Origin: Paraburkholderia franconis | GTDB lineage: Bacteria > Pseudomonadota > Gammaproteobacteria > Burkholderiales > Burkholderiaceae | DNA: 64,000 bases | Direction: 5' to 3' | Assembly (NCBI RefSeq): GCF_009362735.1 | Contig: NZ_WHNP01000028.1 | Coordinates: forward strand, 52,455-116,454 | Shown: positions 26,936-36,100 of the stretch, one piece after another | Position numbering within the stretch: position 1 is the stretch's first letter | Layout: each line of letters begins with the position of its first letter | The notes under the pieces: generated by a model | Told to the model about the DNA's origin: nothing | What the model saw: the letters and a program-made list of their open reading frames with translations, nothing else | The model's database searches: none | Made by a program: the position numbers and the translations under genes

Positions 26936-27158
26936 TTCTCTGCTCCGCAGTTGCAATCCGTTTTGCCGTCGCACAGAGGGTGCGGCTAGCGAACCCACAC
27001 AGGCTCGGGGATTGGGTCAACATTGAGACGGAAATGGAGCTGCTCGAAAATAAGAACGGTCCTAAACAGTACGATATGCGAAATAAACCATGAATTGAGC
27101 GATAGGGCCGGTATAGAAGATGTATTCCTAGACTGGACGCTGTTGCATCAGAACAGCC

Positions 27159-28244
27159 TCAAAACACATCCACTCTCCCCGGAAACGTCTCCTCATACGC
27201 CACAGCTGCATCGCCTTCAACAGGCGTTCCGCCGCGTTGCTCTCTGAACATCACCGGGGGCATGCCGAACTCCTTTCGGAACTCGCGTCCCAAATGCGAC
27301 GCGTCAGAAAACCCGCAACTCGACGCGATATCCGCGACAGTACGATCCGAACTCGTCAGCAGCCACGCAGCCGTTCTCAGGCGAACCTGCTTCGCGAACG
27401 CCTGCGGACTCTTGCCCGTCTCCGCCTTGAACAACCGCTCCAACTGACGTGGCGACAGATCCAGCTTGCAAGCCAGTTCCTCGAGCGGCAGTGTGCGCCC
27501 GACGTGCTGCTCCATCAGCAGGATCGCGCGCTTGACCTTCGGATGCGTCGCCGGTTCGAGACCCGGCGGATGCGGCTGCGGCGCATTGCCTTTCTGCATT
27601 TCGCCGACGAGCAGAATCCGTAGTGCCTTCTGCACCGTCGCCGTCTCGAAGTGCCGCAGCAGAATGGCAGCCGCGACGTCGATCGACGCCCGCCCGCCCG
27701 AGCACGTAATTCGTCGGCGGTCGATCACGAACAGCCGGTCCGCGATCAGCGCATCGGAATTGATGGAAGGAAAGCGCTCGACGAAATCCCAGTAGTGAAA
27801 CCAGCTGACGCAGATCCGGTGCTCGTCCAGCACGCCTGCGCGCATCAGCGCGAACACGCCGGTGCAGATGCCGACCAGCGTCGCATTCGAGCGCGCGGCG
27901 TTGCGGATGAACTGCAAGGTCTCGTCGCTGGCCTGCGGCCCCGAATGCAGCAGCCCGCCGACGACGACCACATAGTCGAACGGCTCGGCATCGGCGAACG
28001 TTTCCCATGGCGTGATCTGGATGCCGCAACTCGCGCGCACGGGCGCGAGCGATTCGCCGATCACGCTCCACGAGCAGCGCACGGGCTTGCTGTAGTCGCC
28101 TTCGTCGGCGGACAGACGCAGCATGTCGACGAAGCCCGAAAAAGCCGTCAGCGTGAAGTTGGGCAACAGGATGATGCCGAAGCGGATGCGCTCTTTGGGC
28201 AGCGCATCGATGGAAGTCAGCGGTAGCGAATCAACGATGGTCAT
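27159..28244 (-). CDS. AraC-family GATase1-like regulator, probable sarcosine-responsive activator
   Basis: 361 residues from the ATG at 28244. The N-terminal DJ-1/GATase1-like domain has RFGIILLPNFTLTAFSGFVDMLRL and VGICTGVFALMRAG with the nucleophile-elbow Cys. Two C-terminal AraC helix-turn-helix motifs follow (LPLEELACKLDLSPRQLERLFK and VADIASSCGFSDASHLGREFRK). In Pseudomonas, relatives of this type (GbdR, SouR) activate betaine and sarcosine catabolism. It is divergent from sdaA-soxBDAG, so a SouR-like role is likely. A second, distinct member, gbdR, lies near the right edge. Confidence 0.85.
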   Translation of the reverse strand: MTIVDSLPLTSIDALPKERIRFGIILLPNFTLTAFSGFVDMLRLSADEGDYSKPVRCSWSVIGESLAPVRASCGIQITPWETFADAEPFDYVVVVGGLLHSGPQASDETLQFIRNAARSNATLVGICTGVFALMRAGVLDEHRICVSWFHYWDFVERFPSINSDALIADRLFVIDRRRITCSGGRASIDVAAAILLRHFETATVQKALRILLVGEMQKGNAPQPHPPGLEPATHPKVKRAILLMEQHVGRTLPLEELACKLDLSPRQLERLFKAETGKSPQAFAKQVRLRTAAWLLTSSDRTVADIASSCGFSDASHLGREFRKEFGMPPVMFREQRGGTPVEGDAAVAYEETFPGRVDVF

Positions 28245-28662
28245 GGCGCGATGGCGCAGGAAAACGTCATAAGGTCCGGCAAGCTGAACAAGGGCTGACG
28301 ACGAAGCAACACGAAACGGCACCCAACACGCACCACAAACATGCAGCACTACAACGCGCGCGCGTGGGGATAACCCTAGCGTCGCCGATCCGGCTTCGCG
28401 CCTCTTGTCCTTTTCCGACACCGACTTTCGCGGATGCGAAGCGCGTCGGCTCTCGACAGGCGTGCGATCCGGCGATCCTGCACGCCGCGCCGACTTGCGT
28501 TTTTCCGTCGCCGAGTTGCGCAGAAACGCAGCCGGAGCGGGCGCTGGCGTCGCCATCCCACGTCGATGCCGTTTTTGTTCTATCTGCGGATTTTACGCTT
28601 TGGTGTACTGGCGTCACTTCGCAATCTTCGCGTTTCCGCCCACTCAACTGAGCAAGGTTTCC
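28245..28662. promoter_or_regulatory. Divergent control region of the sarcosine operon
   Basis: 418 bases between the AraC-type regulator and sdaA, likely holding both promoters and the regulator's binding site. I could not pick a specific site by eye. Frames crossing it are shadows. Confidence 0.4.
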
Positions 28663-30051
28663 ATGAACGTCAGCGTTTTCGACCTGTTCAAGATCGGCAT
28701 CGGCCCATCCAGTTCGCACACCGTCGGTCCGATGATCGCCGCATGCCGCTTCGCTTCGCATATCGAGGACGCGAATCTGCTCGCGTTCGTGCGCCGCGTG
28801 AAAATCGAGCTGTACGGCTCGCTCGGCGCGACAGGCAAGGGCCACGGCACCGACAAGGCGGTGCTGCTCGGCCTCGAAGGCCATCTGCCCGACACCATCG
28901 ACCCCGACCTGATCGAGCCGCGTCTCGCGCAGATCCGCAAGGGCAAGCAGCTGTCGCTGCTCGGCAAGCACGAGATCGGTTTCGAAGAGAGGGAGCACAT
29001 CGCGTTCTTTCGCCGCCTGATGAGCGGCACGGGCAGCGTCGTGCATCCGAACGGCATGCGCTTCCAGGCCTTCGACGAGAATGGCCAGCTGCTCGTCGAA
29101 AAAGAGTATTACTCGGTCGGCGGCGGCTTCGTCGTGAACCGCGAAGGCGATCGCGTGAACGGCGTGCGCGCGGGCGGCGAAGTGCCGTATCCGTTCCGCA
29201 CTGGCGACGACCTGATGCGCGTATGCCGCGAAAGCGGTCTGTCGGTAGCGCAGGTGACGTTCGCGAACGAATGCGCGTCGCGCTCGCCCGAAGACGTGCG
29301 CGAAGGCCTGCTGACCATCTGGCGCACGATGGCCGCTTGCGTCGAGCGCGGCTGCAAGATGCACGGCGAACTGCCTGGCCCGATGAAGGTGAAGCGCCGC
29401 GCCGCCGATCTCTCCGTGCAACTGCGCACGCGCTCCGAAGAGTCGCTGCGCGATCCGCTGTCGATGCTCGACTGGGTCAATCTGTACGCGATGGCCGTCA
29501 ACGAAGAAAACGCCGCGGGCGGCCGCGTCGTCACCGCGCCGACCAATGGCGCGGCCGGTGTGATTCCCGCCGTGCTGCATTACTACGTGAAGTTCGTGCC
29601 GGGCTCGAACGAGAACGGCATCGTCGATTTCCTTTTGACGGCGGCTGCCATCGGCATCATCTACAAGGAAACGGCGTCCATTTCCGGCGCGGAAGTGGGC
29701 TGCCAGGGCGAAGTGGGCGTCGCGTGCTCGATGGCCGCGGCGGCGCTCGCGGCCGTGATGGGCGGCACGCCGACGCAAGTCGAAAACGCCGCCGAGATCG
29801 GCATGGAGCACAACCTCGGCATGACCTGCGATCCCGTCGGCGGCCTCGTGCAGATTCCGTGCATCGAGCGCAACGCGATGGGCGCGATCAAGGCGCTGAA
29901 CGCTTCGCGCATGGCGCTGAAGGGCGACGGCCAGCACTACGTGACGCTCGACAACGTCATCAAGACGATGCGCGAGACGGGCGCCGACATGAAAACGAAA
30001 TACAAGGAGACGTCGCGCGGTGGTCTCGCCGTGAACGTCATCGAATGCTAA
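28663..30051 (+). CDS. sdaA: L-serine ammonia-lyase, iron-sulfur
   Basis: 462 residues, one-chain bacterial type. The start MNVSVFDLFKIGIGPSSSHTVGP has the conserved SSSHTVGPM serine-binding loop, and the C-terminal half has the cysteines of the 4Fe-4S cluster, including CDPVGGLVQIPC at about 387-398. It deaminates L-serine to pyruvate and ammonia. Here it opens the soxBDAG operon, so it disposes of serine made by GlyA from glycine and the one-carbon unit. The gap to soxB is 37 bases. Confidence 0.95.
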   Translation: MNVSVFDLFKIGIGPSSSHTVGPMIAACRFASHIEDANLLAFVRRVKIELYGSLGATGKGHGTDKAVLLGLEGHLPDTIDPDLIEPRLAQIRKGKQLSLLGKHEIGFEEREHIAFFRRLMSGTGSVVHPNGMRFQAFDENGQLLVEKEYYSVGGGFVVNREGDRVNGVRAGGEVPYPFRTGDDLMRVCRESGLSVAQVTFANECASRSPEDVREGLLTIWRTMAACVERGCKMHGELPGPMKVKRRAADLSVQLRTRSEESLRDPLSMLDWVNLYAMAVNEENAAGGRVVTAPTNGAAGVIPAVLHYYVKFVPGSNENGIVDFLLTAAAIGIIYKETASISGAEVGCQGEVGVACSMAAAALAAVMGGTPTQVENAAEIGMEHNLGMTCDPVGGLVQIPCIERNAMGAIKALNASRMALKGDGQHYVTLDNVIKTMRETGADMKTKYKETSRGGLAVNVIEC

Positions 30052-30088
30052 TGGAAACCAGCAAGGCAACGACGAAGGGGTCTGCACG

Positions 30089-31333
30089 ATGAGCCGCTAT
30101 TCGATATTCAGTCTGTTCCGCAACGGGTTGTCGTATCACGAGAACTGGGAGCGACAGTGGAGGAGCCCGGAACCGAAGAAGGAATACGACGTCGTGATCG
30201 TCGGCGGCGGCGGGCATGGTCTTGCGACCGCGTACTACCTCGCGAAGGAACACGGCGTGAAGAACGTCGCGATTCTTGAGAAGGGCTGGATCGGCGGCGG
30301 CAATACGGCGCGCAACACGACGATCGTGCGTTCGAACTATCTGTGGGACGAATCGGCGGCGCTGTACGAGAAGGCGATGAAGCTGTGGGAAGGTCTGTCG
30401 CAAGACCTCAACTACAACGTGATGTTCAGCCAGCGCGGCGTGATGAACCTCGCGCACACGCTGCAGGACGTGCGCGACACCGAGCGCCGCGTGAATGCGA
30501 ACCGGCTGAACGGCGTCGATGCCGAGTTCCTCACACCCGAGCAGATCAAGGAAATCGAGCCGACGATCAACCTGAACAGCCGCTATCCGGTGCTTGGCGC
30601 ATCGATCCAGCGTCGCGCGGGTGTCGCGCGTCACGACGCCGTTGCATGGGGCTTCGCGCGCGGCGCGGACCAGGCGGGCGTCGACATCATCCAGAACTGC
30701 CAGGTGACGGGCATTCGCCGCGACGGCGGCCGCGTGACGGGCGTCGATACGGTGAAGGGCTTCATCAAGGCGAAGAAGGTCGCCGTGGTCGCAGCCGGCA
30801 ACACGACGACGCTCGCCGACATGGCGGGCATCCGTCTGCCGCTCGAAAGCCATCCGTTGCAGGCGCTCGTGTCCGAGCCGATCAAGCCGGTCGTCAATTC
30901 GGTGATCATGTCGAACGCGGTGCACGCGTACATCAGCCAGTCCGACAAAGGCGATCTCGTGATCGGCGCGGGCGTCGACCAGTACACGGGCTTTGGCCAG
31001 CGCGGCAGCTTCCACATCATCGAAGGCACGCTGCAGGCGATCGTCGAAATGTTCCCGGTGTTCTCGCGTGTGCGGATGAATCGCCAGTGGGGCGGCATCG
31101 TCGACGTGTCGCCGGATGCTTGCCCGATCATCAGCAAGACCGACGTGAAGGGCCTGTATTTCAACTGCGGCTGGGGCACGGGCGGCTTCAAGGCGACGCC
31201 GGGATCGGGCTGGGTGTTCGCGCACACGATCGCGAACGACGAACCGCATCCGCTGAACGCGCCGTTCTCGCTGGACCGCTTCTATACCGGCCATCTGATC
31301 GACGAACACGGCGCTGCTGCCGTGGCCCACTAA
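30089..31333 (+). CDS. soxB: Heterotetrameric sarcosine oxidase, beta subunit
   Basis: 414 residues. The FAD-binding VIVGGGGHGLATAYYLAKEHG is at about 37-57 with the NTARNTTIVRSNY segment behind it. RHDAVAWG contains H182, at the position of the histidine that covalently holds FMN in characterised enzymes. SPDACPIIS and the C-terminal GTGGFKATPGSGW complete the flavoprotein fold. This subunit oxidises the N-methyl group of sarcosine. It is co-transcribed with soxD, soxA and soxG. Confidence 0.96.
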   Translation: MSRYSIFSLFRNGLSYHENWERQWRSPEPKKEYDVVIVGGGGHGLATAYYLAKEHGVKNVAILEKGWIGGGNTARNTTIVRSNYLWDESAALYEKAMKLWEGLSQDLNYNVMFSQRGVMNLAHTLQDVRDTERRVNANRLNGVDAEFLTPEQIKEIEPTINLNSRYPVLGASIQRRAGVARHDAVAWGFARGADQAGVDIIQNCQVTGIRRDGGRVTGVDTVKGFIKAKKVAVVAAGNTTTLADMAGIRLPLESHPLQALVSEPIKPVVNSVIMSNAVHAYISQSDKGDLVIGAGVDQYTGFGQRGSFHIIEGTLQAIVEMFPVFSRVRMNRQWGGIVDVSPDACPIISKTDVKGLYFNCGWGTGGFKATPGSGWVFAHTIANDEPHPLNAPFSLDRFYTGHLIDEHGAAAVAH

Positions 31334-31356
31334 ACGCACTCACGAGGAGAAACGCA

Positions 31357-31656
31357 ATGCTGATGATCGAATGCCCGTGGTGCGGGCCGCGCGCCGAATC
31401 CGAATTCTCTTGTGGCGGCGAAGCCGACATCGCGCGTCCGCTCGACACCGACAAGCTCACCGACAAGGAATGGGGCGACTACCTGTTCATGCGCAAGAAC
31501 CCGCGCGGCGTGCACCGCGAGCAATGGATGCACACGCAGGGCTGCCGCCGCTGGTTCATGGCGACGCGCGACACCGTCTCCTATCAGATTCAAGGCTACG
31601 ACACGTTCAAGACGGGCCATACGCCCGCTGACGCTCACGAGGGCAACAAGCAATGA
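31357..31656 (+). CDS. soxD: Sarcosine oxidase, delta subunit
   Basis: 99 residues, standard size. Zinc ligands are all present: C6 and C9 (CPWCG), H59 and C63 (WMHTQGC). The subunit is structural, holding the alpha-beta assembly around a zinc ion. The ATG at 31357 follows CACGAGGAG. Its stop overlaps the soxA start by four bases. Confidence 0.95.
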   Translation: MLMIECPWCGPRAESEFSCGGEADIARPLDTDKLTDKEWGDYLFMRKNPRGVHREQWMHTQGCRRWFMATRDTVSYQIQGYDTFKTGHTPADAHEGNKQ

Positions 31657-34652
31657 GCCAGAAAAATCGTCTCGGCGCCGGTGGGCGCATCAACCGCGCG
31701 ATTCCGCTGACCTTCACGTTCAACGGCCGCACGTATCAGGGCTTTCAGGGCGACACGCTCGCGTCGGCGCTGCTCGCGAACGGCGTGCACTTCGTCGCGC
31801 GCAGCTTCAAGTATCACCGTCCGCGCGGCATCGTCACGGCCGACGTTGCGGAACCGAATGCCGTCGTGCAACTCGAGCGCGGCGCGTACACGGTGCCGAA
31901 TGCGCGCGCGACGGAGATCGAGCTGTATCAGGGACTCGTTGCGACGAGCGTGAACGCCGAGCCGAATCTCGAACACGATCGCATGGCGATCAACCAGAAG
32001 TTCTCGCGCTTCATGCCCGCGGGCTTCTACTACAAGACGTTCATGTGGCCGCAAAAATGGTGGCCGAAGTACGAAGAGAAGATTCGTGAGGCGGCGGGTC
32101 TCGGCAAGTCGCCGGATGTGCTCGATGCCGACCGCTACGACAAGTGCTACGCGCATTGCGACGTGCTGGTGGTCGGCGGCGGGCCGACGGGTCTCGCGGC
32201 TGCGCATGCGGCGGCGGTGAGCGGCGCGCGCGTGATTCTCGTCGACGATCAGCGCGAGCTCGGCGGCAGCCTGCTGTCGTGCAAGACGGAGATCGACGGA
32301 CGCCAGGCGATGAGCTGGGTCGAGAAGATCGAAGCGGAACTGTCGCGCATGCCGGACGTGAAGATTCTCACGCGCAGTACGGCGTTCGGCTATCAGGACC
32401 ACAACCTCGTCACGGTGACGCAGCGTCTGACCGATCATCTGCCCGTGTCGATGCGCAAGGGCACGCGCGAGTTGCTGTGGAAGGTCCGCGCGAAGCGCGT
32501 GATTCTCGCGACGGGCGCGCACGAGCGTCCCATCGTGTTCGGCAACAACGATCTGCCGGGCGTGATGCTGGCGTCGGCGGTGTCGACGTATATCCAGCGA
32601 TTCGGCGTGATGCCGGGCCGCAACGCAGTCGTGTTCACGAACAACGACGCGGGCTATCAGTGCGCACTCGACATGAAGGCGTGCGGCGCGACGGTCGCGG
32701 TCGTCGATCCGCGCGCGCACGGCAGCGGCGCATTGCAGGCAGCCGCGCGCCGTCACGGCGTGAAGATCATGAACAATGCGGCCGTGATGACGGCACACGG
32801 CAAGCAGCGCGTGACGTCGGTCGAAGTGGTCGCGTATGCGAACGGCAAGACGGGCGCAAAGCAGGCTGATCTGCCATGCGATCTCGTCGCGATGTCGGGC
32901 GGCTTCAGCCCCGTGCTGCACCTGTTCGCGCAGTCGGGCGGCAAGGCGCACTGGAACGACACGAAGGTCTGCTTCGTGCCGGGCAAGGGCATGCAGCCGG
33001 AGACGAGCATCGGCGCGGCGGCGGGCGAGTTCAGCCTCGCGCGCGGCTTGCGTCTGGCCGTCGATGCCGGTGTCGAAGCCGTGAAGTCGATTGGCTATGC
33101 GGTGACGCGTCCGCAAGTGCCGCAGGTCGCGGAAGTCACGGAGTCGCCGATCCAGCCGCTGTGGCTCGTCGGCAGCCGCGTCGACGCGGCGCGCGGGCCG
33201 AAGCAGTTCGTCGATTTCCAGAACGACGTGTCGGCAGCGGACATTCTGCTTGCCGCGCGCGAAGGCTTCGAATCCGTCGAGCACGTGAAGCGCTATACGG
33301 CGATGGGCTTCGGCACCGATCAGGGCAAGCTCGGCAACATCAACGGCATGGCGATTCTCGCGGACGCGCTCGGCAAGTCGATTCCCGAAACGGGCACCAC
33401 GACGTTCCGCCCGAACTACACGCCCGTGAGCTTCGGCACGTTCGCGGGCCGCGAGCTCGGCGATCTGCTCGACCCGATCCGCAAGACGGCCGTGCATGAA
33501 TGGCACGTCGAGAACGGCGCGATGTTCGAGGACGTCGGCAACTGGAAGCGCCCCTGGTACTTCCCGCTGAAGGGCGAGGATCTGCACGCGGCCGTGAAGC
33601 GCGAATGCCTCGCGGTGCGCAACAGCGTCGGCATTCTCGATGCGTCGACGCTCGGCAAGATCGACATTCAGGGCCCCGATGCGGCGAAGCTGCTGAACTG
33701 GATCTACACGAATCCGTGGAGCAAGCTCGAAGTCGGCAAGTGCCGCTACGGCCTGATGCTCGACGAAAACGGCATGGTGTTCGACGACGGCGTGACCGTG
33801 CGCCTCGGCGAACAGCACTTCATGATGACGACCACGACGGGCGGCGCGGCGCGCGTGCTCACGTGGATGGAGCGCTGGCTGCAGACCGAATGGCCCGACA
33901 TGAAGGTGCGGCTCGCGTCCGTCACTGATCATTGGGCGACGTTCGCCGTCGTCGGCCCGAAGAGCCGCAAGGTCGTGCAGAAGGTGTGCAGCGACATCGA
34001 CTTCGCCAACGAAGCGTTCCCGTTCATGTCGTATCGCAACGGCACGGTCGCGGGCGTGAAGGCGCGCGTGATGCGCATCAGCTTCTCGGGCGAGCTCGCG
34101 TATGAAGTGAACGTGCCCGCGAACATGGGCCGCGCGGTGTGGGAAGCGTTGATGGCCGCGGGCGCCGAGTTCGACATCACGCCGTACGGCACGGAAACGA
34201 TGCACGTGCTGCGCGCGGAGAAGGGCTACATCATCGTCGGCCAGGACACCGATGGCTCGATCACGCCGCACGATCTGGGCATGGGCGGACTGGTTGCGAA
34301 GTCGAAGGACTTCCTCGGACGCCGTTCGCTGACGCGCTCGGATACCGCGAAGGATGGACGCAAGCAGTTCGTCGGCCTGCTTTCCGACGATCCGCAGTTC
34401 GTGATTCCGGAAGGCAGCCAGATCGTCGCCGGTCCGTTCCAGGGCGATACGGCGCCGATGCTCGGGCACGTGACGTCGAGCTACTACAGCCCGATTCTCA
34501 AGCGTTCGATCGCGCTCGCCGTGGTCAAGGGCGGGCTGAACAAGATGGGCCAGAGCGTGACGATCCCGCTGTCGAGCGGCAAGCAGATCGCTGCGAAGAT
34601 CGCGAGCCCGGTTTTCTACGACACCGAAGGAGTGCGTCAACATGTGGAATGA
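31653..34652 (+). CDS. soxA: Sarcosine oxidase, alpha subunit
   Basis: 999 residues, full length. An N-terminal ferredoxin-like 2Fe-2S-type fold region (TFTFNGRTYQGFQGDTLASA) is followed by a dinucleotide-binding domain with VLVVGGGPTGLAAAHAAA (about 169-186) for NAD, and a C-terminal aminomethyltransferase (GcvT-like) domain from about residue 600 that binds tetrahydrofolate and captures the methylene group as 5,10-methylene-THF. The soxG start lies inside its last 11 bases. A 1009-codon frame on the opposite strand is a composition shadow. Confidence 0.96.
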   Translation: MSQKNRLGAGGRINRAIPLTFTFNGRTYQGFQGDTLASALLANGVHFVARSFKYHRPRGIVTADVAEPNAVVQLERGAYTVPNARATEIELYQGLVATSVNAEPNLEHDRMAINQKFSRFMPAGFYYKTFMWPQKWWPKYEEKIREAAGLGKSPDVLDADRYDKCYAHCDVLVVGGGPTGLAAAHAAAVSGARVILVDDQRELGGSLLSCKTEIDGRQAMSWVEKIEAELSRMPDVKILTRSTAFGYQDHNLVTVTQRLTDHLPVSMRKGTRELLWKVRAKRVILATGAHERPIVFGNNDLPGVMLASAVSTYIQRFGVMPGRNAVVFTNNDAGYQCALDMKACGATVAVVDPRAHGSGALQAAARRHGVKIMNNAAVMTAHGKQRVTSVEVVAYANGKTGAKQADLPCDLVAMSGGFSPVLHLFAQSGGKAHWNDTKVCFVPGKGMQPETSIGAAAGEFSLARGLRLAVDAGVEAVKSIGYAVTRPQVPQVAEVTESPIQPLWLVGSRVDAARGPKQFVDFQNDVSAADILLAAREGFESVEHVKRYTAMGFGTDQGKLGNINGMAILADALGKSIPETGTTTFRPNYTPVSFGTFAGRELGDLLDPIRKTAVHEWHVENGAMFEDVGNWKRPWYFPLKGEDLHAAVKRECLAVRNSVGILDASTLGKIDIQGPDAAKLLNWIYTNPWSKLEVGKCRYGLMLDENGMVFDDGVTVRLGEQHFMMTTTTGGAARVLTWMERWLQTEWPDMKVRLASVTDHWATFAVVGPKSRKVVQKVCSDIDFANEAFPFMSYRNGTVAGVKARVMRISFSGELAYEVNVPANMGRAVWEALMAAGAEFDITPYGTETMHVLRAEKGYIIVGQDTDGSITPHDLGMGGLVAKSKDFLGRRSLTRSDTAKDGRKQFVGLLSDDPQFVIPEGSQIVAGPFQGDTAPMLGHVTSSYYSPILKRSIALAVVKGGLNKMGQSVTIPLSSGKQIAAKIASPVFYDTEGVRQHVE

Positions 34653-35292
34653 AACAAGGAACAATGCACCGGGCGCTACCTCGGCTGTCGTGCAACGGGG
34701 GGCGGGCCAGTCCTGGCAGGAGTCGCCGCTCGTCGGCGTGGGCGAACTGGTGAAGAAGCACGCGGCCGCGCCGTCGACGAAATTTCATCTGCGCGAGAAG
34801 GCGTTTTGCGATCTGGTGAATCTGCGTGGCGATGCGGGCGATGCGGCGTTTCTCGGCGCCGTCGAAAGCGTGACGGGCTGCCGTCTGCCTGTGAAGCCGA
34901 ATACGGTTGCGCGCGGCAACGGCTATGACGTGCTGTGGCTCGGCCCCGACGAGTGGCTCGTGCGTTCGCAGCAGCCGCAGGCGCCCGTCGCCGAGGACAA
35001 GCTGGTCGAGGCGCTGCAAGGGCAGTTCGCAGCGGCCGTCGATATCGGCAGCGGCTGGACGGTGCTCGAAGTGAGCGGCGAGAAAGTGCGCGACGTGATC
35101 GCGCGCGGCTGTCCGCTCGATCTGCATCCGCGTATGTTCGCGCCCGGCCAGTGCGCGCAGAGCCATTATTTCAAGGCATCGATCGTGCTCGTGCCCGTCG
35201 CCGACAATACGTATGAAATCGTCGTGCGCCGCAGCTTTGCCGATTACTTCGTCCGTATCATGCTCGACGCGGCTGAGCCGCTGATGTCGTGA
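34642..35292 (+). CDS. soxG: Sarcosine oxidase, gamma subunit
   Basis: 216 residues. The divergent N-terminus is followed by the recognisable SoxG core: FHLREKAFCDLVNLRGDAGD, LPVKPNTVARGNGYDVLWLGPDEWLV, SSG-like GSGWTVLEVSG and CPLDLHPRMFAPGQCAQSHY. It is related to the GcvT C-terminal region and completes the tetramer. It overlaps soxA by 11 bases and folB by four, so translation is coupled. Confidence 0.94.
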   Translation: MWNETRNNAPGATSAVVQRGAGQSWQESPLVGVGELVKKHAAAPSTKFHLREKAFCDLVNLRGDAGDAAFLGAVESVTGCRLPVKPNTVARGNGYDVLWLGPDEWLVRSQQPQAPVAEDKLVEALQGQFAAAVDIGSGWTVLEVSGEKVRDVIARGCPLDLHPRMFAPGQCAQSHYFKASIVLVPVADNTYEIVVRRSFADYFVRIMLDAAEPLMS

Positions 35293-35753
35293 AGCCGTTC
35301 GAAGAACCTTTGGTGGCTTACGTGCAGCCGTTGCGCGGCTCGCATGGGGCGCGCGGCAGGGGCTGGCGCGTCTTCATCGACGAACTGGTCGTGTCGACGC
35401 GCATCGGCATTCACGCGCACGAGCATCTCGCGCCGCAGCCTGTCGTGATCGACGCGAGTCTTGCGTATCGTTGCGAGCCTTCGGAAGAAGGTTCGCACGC
35501 GATGATCGACTATGAGCGTTACTGCAACCGCGTGAGTGAGTTTCTTGCGACGAAGCCGCATACGCGGATGCTCGAAACGCTCGCCGTCGAGATCGCGCAG
35601 CTTTCGTTCGACGAGTGGCCCGCGCTCGATGCGCTCACGCTTTGTTTGCATAAGCCGAAGATTCGTGAGGGCACGAAGCGGATCGGTGTCGAGCTGGACT
35701 GGACGCGTGCCGATTACGACATGCATCGCGCGGCTTCTGCTGCGGGGCGTTGA
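35289..35753 (+). CDS. folB: Dihydroneopterin aldolase-like protein (FolB family)
   Basis: 154 residues from a GTG at 35289 overlapping the soxG stop by four bases. After a 30-residue lead comes the FolB core: FIDELVVSTRIGIHAHEHLAPQPV, IDYERYCNRVSEFLATKPHTRMLETLAVEIA, the latter with the catalytic-region Glu, and a C-terminal HKPKIREGTKRIGVEL. The family cleaves 7,8-dihydroneopterin on the way to folate. Its place in the operon fits the tetrahydrofolate demand of sarcosine oxidation; it may be a paralogue of the housekeeping FolB. Confidence 0.88.
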   Translation: MKPFEEPLVAYVQPLRGSHGARGRGWRVFIDELVVSTRIGIHAHEHLAPQPVVIDASLAYRCEPSEEGSHAMIDYERYCNRVSEFLATKPHTRMLETLAVEIAQLSFDEWPALDALTLCLHKPKIREGTKRIGVELDWTRADYDMHRAASAAGR

Positions 35754-35766
35754 GCGAGCGTCCGAT

Positions 35767-36048
35767 ATGTCGCGCGTGCATACGTCCGAACTGCTCAAGC
35801 GCGCGTATGCGGCCGGCGATGCGCATGCGGCTGTCGCGCTGCTCGATCAGAGCATGGCGCTCGGGCATCGGCGCATCGCGTTGATCCGCTATTTGCAGGC
35901 GCAACACCTGGATGCGCCGCTCGATGCAAGGCATCACGAGTATGTGCGGGAGGTTGCCGCGCGGATGAGTCCTGCGACGCTGGCGAGGGTGGTGGGGGAG
36001 GCGCGGGCGAGGGCGGGGAGACACGCGCGCGACGAACGCCGTGACTAG
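35767..36048 (+). CDS. Small hypothetical protein at the end of the sox operon
   Basis: 93 residues, helical and alanine/arginine-rich, with two SEL1- or TPR-like segments (LLKRAYAAGDAHAAVALLDQ). It starts 13 bases after folB, so it is probably co-transcribed. I recognise no family. High-GC composition lowers confidence, but position, start spacing and length support it. Confidence 0.55.
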   Translation: MSRVHTSELLKRAYAAGDAHAAVALLDQSMALGHRRIALIRYLQAQHLDAPLDARHHEYVREVAARMSPATLARVVGEARARAGRHARDERRD

Positions 36049-36100
36049 AACAACACGGCGGGCGTACGTCGACTAGCGCTCAATGCTTGAGCCTCACCCC

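Noticed and set aside
28267..30087. 606-codon minus-strand frame opposite sdaA
   Set aside because: Shadow of sdaA. The product lacks motifs while sdaA is complete.
31635..34664. 1009-codon open frame on the minus strand opposite soxA
   Set aside because: It is a composition shadow: soxA on the plus strand is a full-length, well-conserved protein, and the minus-strand product is Arg/His/Ala-rich without family likeness.
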